In this document: piece by piece, positions 23,658 through 30,901 of the stretch
How the letters are laid out: each line of letters starts with the position of its first letter
Numbering within the stretch: the first letter of the stretch is position 1
DNA from: an uncultured bacterium
GTDB taxonomy: Bacteria; Bacillota; Clostridia; Oscillospirales; Acutalibacteraceae
DNA: 37,766 nt
Assembly (NCBI GenBank): GCA_905215055.1
Contig: CAJMOH010000026.1
Location: 1-37,766 of the forward strand
Direction of reading: 5' to 3'
Program-made: the position numbers and the translations under genes
The notes under the pieces: generated by a model
Told to the model about the DNA's origin: nothing
Databases searched by the model: none
What the model saw: the letters and a program-made list of their open reading frames with translations, nothing else

Positions 23658-24566
23658 TTACCCTTTCACCGCGCCGACCATCACGCCTTTTGCAAAGTAT
23701 TTTTGCAAGAAGGGGTAAACTATCAGCAGCGGCGCTGCGGCAAGTACGACGATACAATATTTCAGCTGCTCCGCCAGGCGCTGGCGCATAGCGATCTCCT
23801 GCGCATTGCTGGTGATAGAGTTGACCTGGTTGGACAACACTAAGTTGCGGAGCACTACCTGTAAGGGCATCTTGTCCTGCCCAGAGAGAAACATCAGCGG
23901 GTTGAAGAACTGGTTCCACATAGCGGTGGCATAGAACAGGCACATCACCGCGATGATGGTGGAAGACAGGGGGATGACAATGCGGAAGAAGAACACAAAG
24001 TCATTGCAGCCGTCTATTCTGGCAGCCTCCAGCATCTCGATGGGAATGCCCGTATCGAAAAACGACCGGCAAACAATCAAGTTGTACACCGACACGGCCA
24101 CCGGCAGCACCACTGCCCAAATGGTGTCGTAGATATGCAGGTTCTGCACCACCAAGTACAGGGGCACGATGCCGCCGTTGAAGAACATGGTGAAGGTGAA
24201 CAGGAACATGATCACCCGGCGGCCCGGCAAGTCCATGCGGGACAGGGCGTAGCCGGCGGGAATGGTGCAAACAAGCGAAATGATGGTGCCCACAAAGGTG
24301 TAGATCAGCGTGTTTTTATAGCCGGTCCACAAGGGGGCATAGTTGAAAGCCCGCTCGTATCCCTCGAAAAAGGGGGCCTCCGGGTACAGCAGCAGCTTGC
24401 CGGTGTTGACCACCGTGGGGTCTGTGATGGAAGCCAGCAGCACATAGTACAGCGGGTACACGATGGCAATGGTGATCAATGTCATGATGATGGCGTTGAC
24501 TATGTTGAAAACACGATCCCCCGCAGACTGCTTAATGGGCCCGGTGTTCTTTTTAAAAAGTGCCAT
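23658..24566 (-). CDS. Carbohydrate ABC transporter permease, LplC/YtcP type
   Basis: About 302 residues with six hydrophobic segments, the EAA loop IPIEMLEAARIDGCNDFVFF and the family ending YPFLQKYFAKGVMVGAVKG. The frame is open to 24593, but GGGAGGAGG lies just before ATG 24564-24566, which gives MALFKKNTGP as the start. It forms the channel with the LplB-type partner just upstream. The C-terminus resembles that of the element A permease, as expected within the family. Confidence 0.9.
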   Translation of the reverse strand: MALFKKNTGPIKQSAGDRVFNIVNAIIMTLITIAIVYPLYYVLLASITDPTVVNTGKLLLYPEAPFFEGYERAFNYAPLWTGYKNTLIYTFVGTIISLVCTIPAGYALSRMDLPGRRVIMFLFTFTMFFNGGIVPLYLVVQNLHIYDTIWAVVLPVAVSVYNLIVCRSFFDTGIPIEMLEAARIDGCNDFVFFFRIVIPLSSTIIAVMCLFYATAMWNQFFNPLMFLSGQDKMPLQVVLRNLVLSNQVNSITSNAQEIAMRQRLAEQLKYCIVVLAAAPLLIVYPFLQKYFAKGVMVGAVKG

Positions 24567-24582
24567 GATGTTCCCTCCTCCC

Positions 24583-25506
24583 TTAAAACACACTGATTTC
24601 GCTGAACCGTTTGGCCACGAAGTTCACGATGACCAGCAGGATGAAGTTGACCACCGAGTTGAACAGGCCCACCGCTGTAGCGAAGCTATACTGCGCTTGC
24701 TGCAGGCCCACCTTGTATACATAGGTGGAGATCAGCTCGCTGACCGTGGTATTCATGTTATTCTGCATCAAAAAGGCTTTTTCGTAGCCAACGTTCATAA
24801 TGTTACCCACGTTTAAAATTAGCATCAGGATGATGGTGGGAAGGATCAACGGCAGCTCGATGCGGATAATCCGCTGGAACCGCGTGGCACCGTCCACAAT
24901 GGCCGCCTCGTAATAATCGGGGCTGATGCCCACCAGGGCCGCGATGTAAATGATGGCGTTGAAGCCCATGCTCTGCCACACAGAGGAACCTATGAACAGG
25001 GGCCTGAACCATTCCGGCAGGCTGGTGAAAAAGATCTCCTTTCCGCCCAGGTCGGTGATGATGCTGTTGATAAGCCCGTTGGCGGAAAACAGCACCGAGA
25101 TGAGGCTGACAATGATGACAGTAGAGAGGAAATAGGGAGCGTAGGAGATGGTCTGAATGGTCTTGCGCAGCTTTCCCCCGCGGATCTGGTTGAGGAGCAC
25201 GGCGAAGATAATGGGAATGGGGAACCCGACCACCAGCGTCAGCAGGCTGATGGTCACGGTGTTCCAAATGGCGTTCACCGCGATGCTGGTGCTAAAGAAC
25301 GTTTCAAAATGCTTCAGGATCGGGTCGGCCCAGGGGCTTCCCAGGATGCCCATGTCCCCCTTGTAGTCCTTAAAAGCGATGAGCAGGCCGTACATAGGGT
25401 AATAGGCGAACAGAGCCAGCCAAACCACTGCCGGCAGCAGCAGCACATACAGCTGCCACTTTTCCAGCACTTTTCTGACTGTGTACTTGTGTTTTCTACC
25501 CTCCAT
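24583..25506 (-). CDS. Carbohydrate ABC transporter permease, LplB type
   Basis: About 307 residues with several hydrophobic segments and the EAA loop YYEAAIVDGATRFQRIIRIE, ending NFVAKRFSEISVF, typical for LplB. The frame opens at 25518 (MVPD), but its ATG directly touches the AAAGGA site; the internal ATG (MEGRKHKY) has normal spacing, so I use 25506. It sits between the GH32-like genes and the LplC-type gene. Like element A, this locus has no ATPase gene. Confidence 0.88.
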   Translation of the reverse strand: MEGRKHKYTVRKVLEKWQLYVLLLPAVVWLALFAYYPMYGLLIAFKDYKGDMGILGSPWADPILKHFETFFSTSIAVNAIWNTVTISLLTLVVGFPIPIIFAVLLNQIRGGKLRKTIQTISYAPYFLSTVIIVSLISVLFSANGLINSIITDLGGKEIFFTSLPEWFRPLFIGSSVWQSMGFNAIIYIAALVGISPDYYEAAIVDGATRFQRIIRIELPLILPTIILMLILNVGNIMNVGYEKAFLMQNNMNTTVSELISTYVYKVGLQQAQYSFATAVGLFNSVVNFILLVIVNFVAKRFSEISVF

Positions 25507-25552
25507 ATCGGGCACCATCCTTTCCGATTTGTCTCTAGTAACGCGAAACGCA

Positions 25553-26977
25553 TTACAAGGTAAACAGCTCCAGGGCCTCGACCTCTACTTCCCCGTCGAT
25601 GGCAAACAGGCCAAACCGGCGGTCCTGATAGTCGTACATCCGGGCGTTCATGGCGATGTCGTCGTTGAGGTAGACAACCAGGACGGTCCCCTCCACAAAA
25701 ACCTTCAACTTATATTCCTTCCCGGCTTCCAGCCGAAGGGGACGCTCCATTTCCACCGCGTAGGGGAACATTTTGCCGCCCTCTCCGTCCTCGCCCCAAA
25801 AGCGAATGCCCGAAACATACTCCAAACGATTGCGGGCCGGTTCCAACACCAGATAGTAGCCAGTGTCGTAGTTTTCATCCACTTGCAGGGCGATGCCGAA
25901 CTGTCGGGTCCCTGGCTTGAATTTTAAAGTGGCCTCCAGTTTGCACTGCCGTGGCACCTGGTCCATCAGTACACCGCCAAAACCTGTTGGCGAAGAGAGA
26001 ACGCCTCCCTGACCCGCCGGCTGCCAGTTTCCTAACAGGGGCTCCACCTTCAACGAAGCTTTATGTCCCAAGGCGGTGTCTACATGGGGCTCTGGCGCCA
26101 CCCGTAGCGTGCCATCGGGGTTTTGCAACACCTTGTGTACCACCATGTTGCCGCCCCAATCCCAGGCGCACACGTCCTGACTAATGCGGTTGGCCGGGTT
26201 GAACATCTTTTTGGGCAGCTCCTTGGTGGGATTCCAGCCGTAGATATACCGGTCCTTTCCATCGGTTCCGGTTTTGGCGGCATAGTAGGCGCAAGAGTCG
26301 AAGGTGTCCTGCTCCGGGGTGATCCACGGGCCGTTTAAGGATTTGCTCATGCGATACATAGTGGTGAACCGGTCGCAGTAGTTGGAGAACACCAGGTAAT
26401 ACCAGTCGCCCATTTTAAACAGGTCGGGACACTCGCAAGCGCCGGCCGCGGCCATAGGAGCGTACAGAGGCTGCCGGTACTCCCACGCAGACAAATCCAG
26501 CTTCTTGCTGGCGCACAGACCCACGCAGGCTCGGCGTTCAGTCTTTCCTATCACCGAAGTGGCCAACAGCATCCACCACTCCCCGGCCTCTTCATTCCAA
26601 AAGACAAAGGGGTCGCGCCACTCGGACAAATCATAAATTTCCCCATCAGGTGGGAGCACTTCGTCTAGGATCTCCCAGGAATCCAGGTCTTTGCTCAACG
26701 CATGGCGGACAAACTGGCGGCGAGGGTTATCTTTAAAGGTGCAGTAAAACATATGGTACACACCGTCCACCTTAATAACTGAACCCGTACCCCCTTTGAT
26801 GTGGGTAGGATGCTCTTGAAAGTGGAGGTGGTCCTGGGTGGTGAGCATATGCCAGCCGTCCTCGTGGCCGGCGTTACCCCGAGTATTTTTCAAAAAGAAC
26901 GGTTTAAACTTACCATCATCGTAAAACGGGATCACATCTCCCAAAACAGCTTTTCCGGGTCGGTAAAACAACTCCAT
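25553..26977 (-). CDS. GH32-like glycoside hydrolase (copy 2)
   Basis: This 474-residue, signal-free protein is related to GH32/GH68/GH43-type five-bladed propellers. It has GDVIPFYDDGKFKPFFL at the N-terminus with candidate nucleophile Asp14, EWRDPFVFW (Asp122, the RDP motif) and ACECPDLF (Glu182, acid/base in the EC motif). The classical WMNDPNG start is replaced. The C-terminal ~170 residues form a beta-sandwich that ends VEVEALELFTL. The open frame begins at 27088, inside the previous gene, but MELFYRPG aligns with the start of copy 1 and follows AGAAGGGG. It likely acts in the cytoplasm on imported fructo-oligosaccharides or similar; the substrate is inferred. Confidence 0.82.
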   Translation of the reverse strand: MELFYRPGKAVLGDVIPFYDDGKFKPFFLKNTRGNAGHEDGWHMLTTQDHLHFQEHPTHIKGGTGSVIKVDGVYHMFYCTFKDNPRRQFVRHALSKDLDSWEILDEVLPPDGEIYDLSEWRDPFVFWNEEAGEWWMLLATSVIGKTERRACVGLCASKKLDLSAWEYRQPLYAPMAAAGACECPDLFKMGDWYYLVFSNYCDRFTTMYRMSKSLNGPWITPEQDTFDSCAYYAAKTGTDGKDRYIYGWNPTKELPKKMFNPANRISQDVCAWDWGGNMVVHKVLQNPDGTLRVAPEPHVDTALGHKASLKVEPLLGNWQPAGQGGVLSSPTGFGGVLMDQVPRQCKLEATLKFKPGTRQFGIALQVDENYDTGYYLVLEPARNRLEYVSGIRFWGEDGEGGKMFPYAVEMERPLRLEAGKEYKLKVFVEGTVLVVYLNDDIAMNARMYDYQDRRFGLFAIDGEVEVEALELFTL

Positions 26978-27008
26978 AGGTTCCCCTTCTTTCTCATGCG
27001 ATGTTTTA

Positions 27009-28427
27009 TCAGGTCCACAGGCGGATATTATCAAAACGAGCCGTTCCGTTGGAGGCGAACAGGCCGAACAGCTGGTGACTGTAGTCATACATTCGGGTGT
27101 TCAGGGCAACCTGCCCGTCTAAATAGGCCACCACGATAGAGCCCTGGATGAACACCTTCAGCTTATGAGGCATATTGGGTTCTAGGGCGATGGGGCGTTC
27201 CATCTCCACATCGAAGGGGAAAGTCCAGCCGCCCTCGTCATACATCCGCAGGCCCGATTTCCACTCCAGCCGAGCCCTGTGGGGCTGATAGCTGAGGTAA
27301 TATCCCGTGCCGAACTCCTGGTTCACCTGAAGGGCCACGCCAATCTCCCGCACTGTTTCAGAGAAGGTGAGGTCCATTTCCAGCTTGCACACCTCCGGTA
27401 CCCGGTTTTGGAACAGCAGTGTGCTAAATCCGTGGGGATTTCCCGTGGCGGCAAAGGTCTCTCCCACTTCCCAGGGGCCGTTCATGGGGGACAACGGAAT
27501 TTTGTTGTGGATTGTCAAGGCCTGGTCCACCGCGTCGGGCACAGTGACACCCAACGTGCCGTCGGGATTTTGCACCAACCGATGAACCACCATAGCCCCA
27601 CCCCAATCGAAGGAATTGTAATCCTTGCCGGGGTAAATAGGAGGATTGTAATCCCAGTTGTTGTAATACCGGGTTGGGTTCCATCCGTAGAGATAACGGT
27701 TTTGGCCATCGGTCCCGGTTTTGGCCGCGTAGAAGCAGCGGGTGTCGAAACTGTCGTTAGCCGGGGCGATCCACGGACCATTAAGAGATTTGCTCATACG
27801 ATAATAGGTTTGAAAACGCCCCGTGTACTGGGAATAGATGAGATAGTACCAGTCGCCTATTTTAAACAGATCGGGACACTCGTGAGCGCTGGTGTGCATA
27901 TGGGGGGAATAGAAAGGCGGATGAATCTCCCAATGGTGCAGGTCTTGAGAGACGCACAGGGCTGTACATCCGCGGCGGGCCGTTTTACCTCGCTCCTTGG
28001 CTGCCAGCAGCATCCACCATTCTTTGGCGTCCTCGTTCCAAAAGACAAAAGGATCGCGCCAATCAGTCAATTCGTAGATCTCCCCGTCGGCGGTAAAGCT
28101 CTCTTCCTCTAAGGTCTCCCAGTGGGCCAGGTCTTTGCTAACAGCGTGTTTCACCGTTTCCCGTTTTGGATTTTGCTTAAAAGTGCAGTAAAAGAGATGA
28201 TACGTTTCATCCACCAGCAGCACAGAGCCTGTCCCCCCTCGAATTCCCGTGGGAGTCTCGGTAAAGTGCAGATGGTCTTGGGTGGTGAGCATAGTCCAGC
28301 CAGAGGTGCTATCATCTCCAAAGTAGCCTCTGTTCCCCTTGAGATAAAAGGGCTTAAAGCAACCTTTATCGTAAAAGGGAATCACATCTCCTACCACCGC
28401 GTTTTTGGGCTCGTAAAACAACTCCAT
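27009..28427 (-). CDS. GH32-like glycoside hydrolase (copy 1)
   Basis: This 472-residue paralogue of the next gene has the same start MELFY, Asp14 in GDVIPFYDKG, DWRDPFVFW (Asp125) and HECPDLFKIG (Glu183). About half or more of the residues appear shared with copy 2, so the pair arose by duplication and then diverged. No signal peptide. It is the first gene of the catabolic operon, with a ~300-nt leader holding two operators and two long tandem hairpins. As for copy 2, fructan-type linkages are likely, but the atypical N-terminal motif means the specificity may differ from known invertases. Confidence 0.82.
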   Translation of the reverse strand: MELFYEPKNAVVGDVIPFYDKGCFKPFYLKGNRGYFGDDSTSGWTMLTTQDHLHFTETPTGIRGGTGSVLLVDETYHLFYCTFKQNPKRETVKHAVSKDLAHWETLEEESFTADGEIYELTDWRDPFVFWNEDAKEWWMLLAAKERGKTARRGCTALCVSQDLHHWEIHPPFYSPHMHTSAHECPDLFKIGDWYYLIYSQYTGRFQTYYRMSKSLNGPWIAPANDSFDTRCFYAAKTGTDGQNRYLYGWNPTRYYNNWDYNPPIYPGKDYNSFDWGGAMVVHRLVQNPDGTLGVTVPDAVDQALTIHNKIPLSPMNGPWEVGETFAATGNPHGFSTLLFQNRVPEVCKLEMDLTFSETVREIGVALQVNQEFGTGYYLSYQPHRARLEWKSGLRMYDEGGWTFPFDVEMERPIALEPNMPHKLKVFIQGSIVVAYLDGQVALNTRMYDYSHQLFGLFASNGTARFDNIRLWT

Positions 28428-28472
28428 ACGCCAAACGCCTCCCCTTTCTTTTTTGCCAACAGAGGATGATGG

Positions 28473-28560
28473 TTCTACTCTGGAAAATTCTTTCCAGAGT
28501 AGAACAGAGGTACCCCTGTTCTACTCTGGAAAATTCTTTCCAGAGTAGAACAGAGGTACC
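28473..28560 (-). repeat. Two tandem long hairpins in the operon leader
   Basis: A 46-bp unit is repeated. Each copy contains TTCTACTCTGGAAA, a four-base loop and the perfect complement (28473-28504 and 28519-28550). The second is extended by GGTACC arms to a 24-bp stem with one mismatch (28509-28560). They lie in the transcribed leader, 46-130 bp upstream of the first GH32-like ATG. No U-tract follows, so they are not simple terminators. Confidence 0.85.
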
Positions 28561-28598
28561 CCTGTTCTCATAAAAAATGTGGTTTTGTAAATCTCCGT

Positions 28599-28627
28599 TT
28601 GACAACGTTGTCAATTTGAGTTAAAAT
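28599..28627 (+). promoter_or_regulatory. LacI gene promoter overlapping operator O1
   Basis: TTGACA (28599-28604) and TAAAAT (28622-28627) are 17 bp apart, directed at the LacI gene. The -35 box is the left half of the perfect palindrome TTGACAACGTTGTCAA (28599-28614), whose CG centre is typical of LacI-family operators. The regulator should therefore repress itself. Confidence 0.75.
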
Positions 28628-28715
28628 ACACCTTAAAGAAAATAGGTCGTTTTATCATTCCTTTCTTTACCTTTAAACAGCACAGAGCTTGCTTTTTTGC
28701 TAAGCGTTTTACACA

Positions 28716-28731
28716 ATGATTACGTTGTCAA
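28716..28731. promoter_or_regulatory. LacI-family operator O2
   Basis: ATGATTACGTTGTCAA has one perfect half-site and one partial half-site (4/7) of the O1 palindrome. It lies just downstream of the minus-strand promoter, the usual place for roadblock repression. The centres of O1 and O2 are ~117 bp apart, close to a whole number of helical turns, so looping is possible. Confidence 0.6.
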
Positions 28732-28747
28732 ATCGTTTTATGTAGTT

Positions 28748-28776
28748 ATTATAGTCGCAATTCAGCCGTGTGTCAA
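28748..28776 (-). promoter_or_regulatory. Strong promoter of the GH32/importer operon
   Basis: On the minus strand a perfect TTGACA (28771-28776) and a perfect TATAAT (28748-28753) are separated by 17 bp. Transcription would begin near 28740 and read through both operators and both hairpins before the first gene. Confidence 0.85.
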
Positions 28777-28834
28777 GAGCTTTTGAAAATTCTTTGAAAT
28801 TTTTTGTCTATTTTTTCACAAGGGAGGTTTTAAT

Positions 28835-29815
28835 ATGCCAACCAGCAAAGATGTTGCCGTTTTAGCGGGAGTGTCCCCAGCCACAGTGTCCCGGGTGTTC
28901 CGAGGGGAAACAGTGGTGAAGGAAAAGACCCGCAAGTTGGTTCTAGAGGCGGCCCGCCAGTTGAACTACACCCCTAGCCACGCCGCCAGTGTATTGAAAA
29001 AGAACAACAACCGCACAGTGGCCTTTTTAGATCCTGACCCTCGCAATCCCTTTTACATCCAAATGATCTCTCAAATTGGGGAGATCCTCCAAGAACAGTA
29101 CGGCTTTTCCTTGTTGATGGCGCCTGATACCCACTATGACAAGCGGCTGATCCCCGCCATTCAAACGTTTCTCTCTTACCGGGTGGAGGCTATTGTGTTC
29201 TCCCCCATAATGAGTCGCTTAATCCCCCAGCTCTCAGAACTGCTGACTAAGGAGCAAGACTGTAAGTTTTTACAGCTTCACAGCAAGTGCTATCCCCAGG
29301 TGGATTCCATAGCCTACAACGATGTGCTGGGTATGGATATGGCTACCTCTTACCTGCTAAGTCAGGGCCACCGGCGTATTTTGATTGTTTCAGATGACGT
29401 GGATCGCATTCAGGGGTGTCACCAGGCTTACCGCAAAGCAGGCATCACTTCCCCGGAAATTCCTGTGGTCCCCTTGCCTGTAGGGGTCACCGCCCAAGAG
29501 GTGTTCCAGTGCATCAAAAAGGCTCGCCCCACGGCCATTATCGCGGTTTCCGAAATGCTGGGCCTGGCCACCTACAGCGCCTTATCCCGGCTGGACCTGC
29601 GAGTTCCTCAGGATGTGAGCTTGATCGTCTTCGATGACACTGCCTGGACTCAGGCTATGGGAATCACGGTCATTAAGCATGACGACCAAGAGGTGGTCCA
29701 ATACGCCGTGGATCGCCTGACCGGTCTTATCGACGGCCGCTACACTCAGGTGGATCACCACATTATATTGCCTTATTTGGAGTATAGAAATTCTGTGCGC
29801 AAAATACTCCCTTAA
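28835..29815 (+). CDS. LacI family transcriptional regulator
   Basis: This 326-residue repressor has an N-terminal helix-turn-helix (SKDVAVLAGVSPATVSRVFR), a hinge (YTPSHAASVLKK) and a periplasmic-binding-protein-like effector domain (TVAFLDPDPRNPFYIQMI, ending EYRNSVRKILP). AGGGAGG precedes the ATG. It is divergent from the GH32/importer operon and its own promoter overlaps a palindromic operator. The effector is probably a sugar or sugar phosphate of the pathway. Confidence 0.92.
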   Translation: MPTSKDVAVLAGVSPATVSRVFRGETVVKEKTRKLVLEAARQLNYTPSHAASVLKKNNNRTVAFLDPDPRNPFYIQMISQIGEILQEQYGFSLLMAPDTHYDKRLIPAIQTFLSYRVEAIVFSPIMSRLIPQLSELLTKEQDCKFLQLHSKCYPQVDSIAYNDVLGMDMATSYLLSQGHRRILIVSDDVDRIQGCHQAYRKAGITSPEIPVVPLPVGVTAQEVFQCIKKARPTAIIAVSEMLGLATYSALSRLDLRVPQDVSLIVFDDTAWTQAMGITVIKHDDQEVVQYAVDRLTGLIDGRYTQVDHHIILPYLEYRNSVRKILP

Positions 29816-30496
29816 TCTTGCCTTTTGTTTTCCGTGGATTTCTATATAATCAAGGCAGAGTGGCAAAAGTATCTGCTTCATTCTATGATCGGAAGCAATT
29901 CTTTTTTTAACATGGAAAAGGATGCTTTAATTCTAACCGCCGATTCCACTTTGCCTGTTGTGGGCGGATTCTCTGGCCCAGAAATTCCACTGTGCCGTTT
30001 CATCATCCAAACAGGGAATCTCAACACCAAGACAAAAATGTATTGGGAAGTTAAAACCAAAACATTTTCTGTGCTAGCTAGAAGCCAATCCAAAATTTGA
30101 CTTTTTATAACAGATTTCCCATAGTAAAAAAATGAAATCCAAATATATCTAGCGAATTTTGGGAAACAGTACGAAGTGACTCTGTTGTTATCCCTAAAGT
30201 ACAGTTGACACCACCCTACCGAGTATGCTTAAAATAGAAAGAACGCTGTTGCAAAACGGTTAGCCTATGTAGCTCACATAAGAACTTTTTATGTGAGCCG
30301 TTGGTGCCAGTCAGCGGCTCACACTCTTTTGGGGCGAATACTGTGTGGCCAATGCCATAGCAACAACCAAATACACCACAAATCGCAGAGCTTTCCTTTG
30401 CGGATGTTTTCCTCTCATTTCTTATCATATGTCTGTGTCGATTCTCGTCAATGTATGTGATGGGATTCAGCAGTTTTCCGCCCATTTCGGGACACT
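29816..30496. other. Gene-poor region before the right end of element B
   Basis: No convincing gene. Plus-strand frame 29825-30100 lacks a ribosome site and recognisable sequence. A minus-strand frame covering 30216-30752 runs into the tRNA-like core and is not credible as a whole. Overlapping hairpins at 30272-30323 are listed separately. The base composition is more AT-rich up to ~30200, unlike the cargo genes. Confidence 0.4.
30272..30323. terminator. Overlapping alternative hairpins
   Basis: GCTCACATAA (30272-30281) pairs with TTATGTGAGC (30289-30298). The segment TGTGAGCCG (30292-30300) can instead pair with CGGCTCACA (30315-30323), which is followed by CTCTTTT. The two structures exclude each other, as in attenuators. 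It could also be a bidirectional terminator. Confidence 0.5.
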
Positions 30497-30601
30497 GAAT
30501 TATCCCGCAGCACCAAACCAGCACCGCTCTTTGGGAAGTTGTCCGCGAGAACCGTCCAACACCGGCCCTTCCCTGTCCCCTGGTGTGCTTTCCCACATCC
30601 A
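30497..30601. repeat. Conserved right end of element B
   Basis: About 100 bp match 15066-15165 with scattered changes (CACCAAACCAGCACCGC, then TCCCACATCCA just before the core). It follows unrelated cargo in each case, so it belongs to the integration module. Confidence 0.65.
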
Positions 30602-30646
30602 CTCCAAAACCGCGTGCCGAGGGTTCAAGTCCTTCTGCCCCTGCCA
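30602..30646 (+). other. Attachment site: 3' half of tRNA-Trp (att B/C)
   Basis: Identical over 45 bases to 15166-15210: anticodon loop CTCCAAAA to encoded CCA. It has no tRNA 5' half before it. It is both the right boundary of element B and the left boundary of element C. Confidence 0.85.
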
Positions 30647-30684
30647 AAAACCGGCGGAAACACTGCGTTTCTGCCGGTTTTCTT
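30643..30684 (+). terminator. Terminator hairpin after att B/C
   Basis: ACCGGCGGAAAC pairs with GTTTCTGCCGGT (one G-U pair), then TTCTTTTT. Compared with the copy after att A/B, bases differ on both arms while pairing is kept. Confidence 0.8.
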
Positions 30685-30787
30685 TTTGCATGTGTTGTAT
30701 AGTTGAGGTGTTCACACTGGTTCGGACAGTGGGTTTTCGCATCCGTTTGCACCCGTCCTCACCTGTTCCCATCCTCTCCAGCACCCA

Positions 30788-30832
30788 AAACGCACCCGGT
30801 TTTGCCTTTTTCAGGCTTTTCCGGGTGCGTTT
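30788..30832 (-). terminator. Hairpin downstream of integrase 2
   Basis: AAACGCACCCGG (30788-30799) pairs with CCGGGTGCGTTT (30821-30832), one base pair longer than its counterpart at 15343. The loop differs in sequence, so the stem is what is conserved. Confidence 0.55.
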
Positions 30833-30901
30833 TTGTGTTTTTCGCCCTTTTGGACGTGCAAAATTTTTGGCCTGGTTTTTGTGCATTTTGTCGCATAGTG
30901 G

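Larger units (their letters stand above)
15166..30646. mobile_element. Integrative element B, complete, ~15.4 kb
   Basis: It is bounded by identical 45-bp tRNA-Trp 3'-half sequences at 15166-15210 and 30602-30646. From the left it has a hairpin, a minus-strand tyrosine integrase, the conserved noncoding block and the helix-turn-helix gene. A short hairpin-bearing segment ends near 18292. The rest is one catabolic locus (GH32-like enzymes, importer, aldolase, kinase, reductase, LacI) and a gene-poor 0.7 kb before the right end. No relaxase or conjugation gene is visible, so transfer would need help in trans. Cargo genes all face the integrase side except the LacI gene. Confidence 0.75.

Noticed and set aside
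28440..28570. CRISPR-like repeats
   Set aside because: Only two 46-bp units exist, there are no variable spacers, and each unit is itself a long palindrome. No cas genes are seen.
29825..30100. 91-residue plus-strand protein after the LacI gene
   Set aside because: It lacks a ribosome site, recognisable motifs and a promoter, and its composition is AT-rich with no coding signal I can defend.
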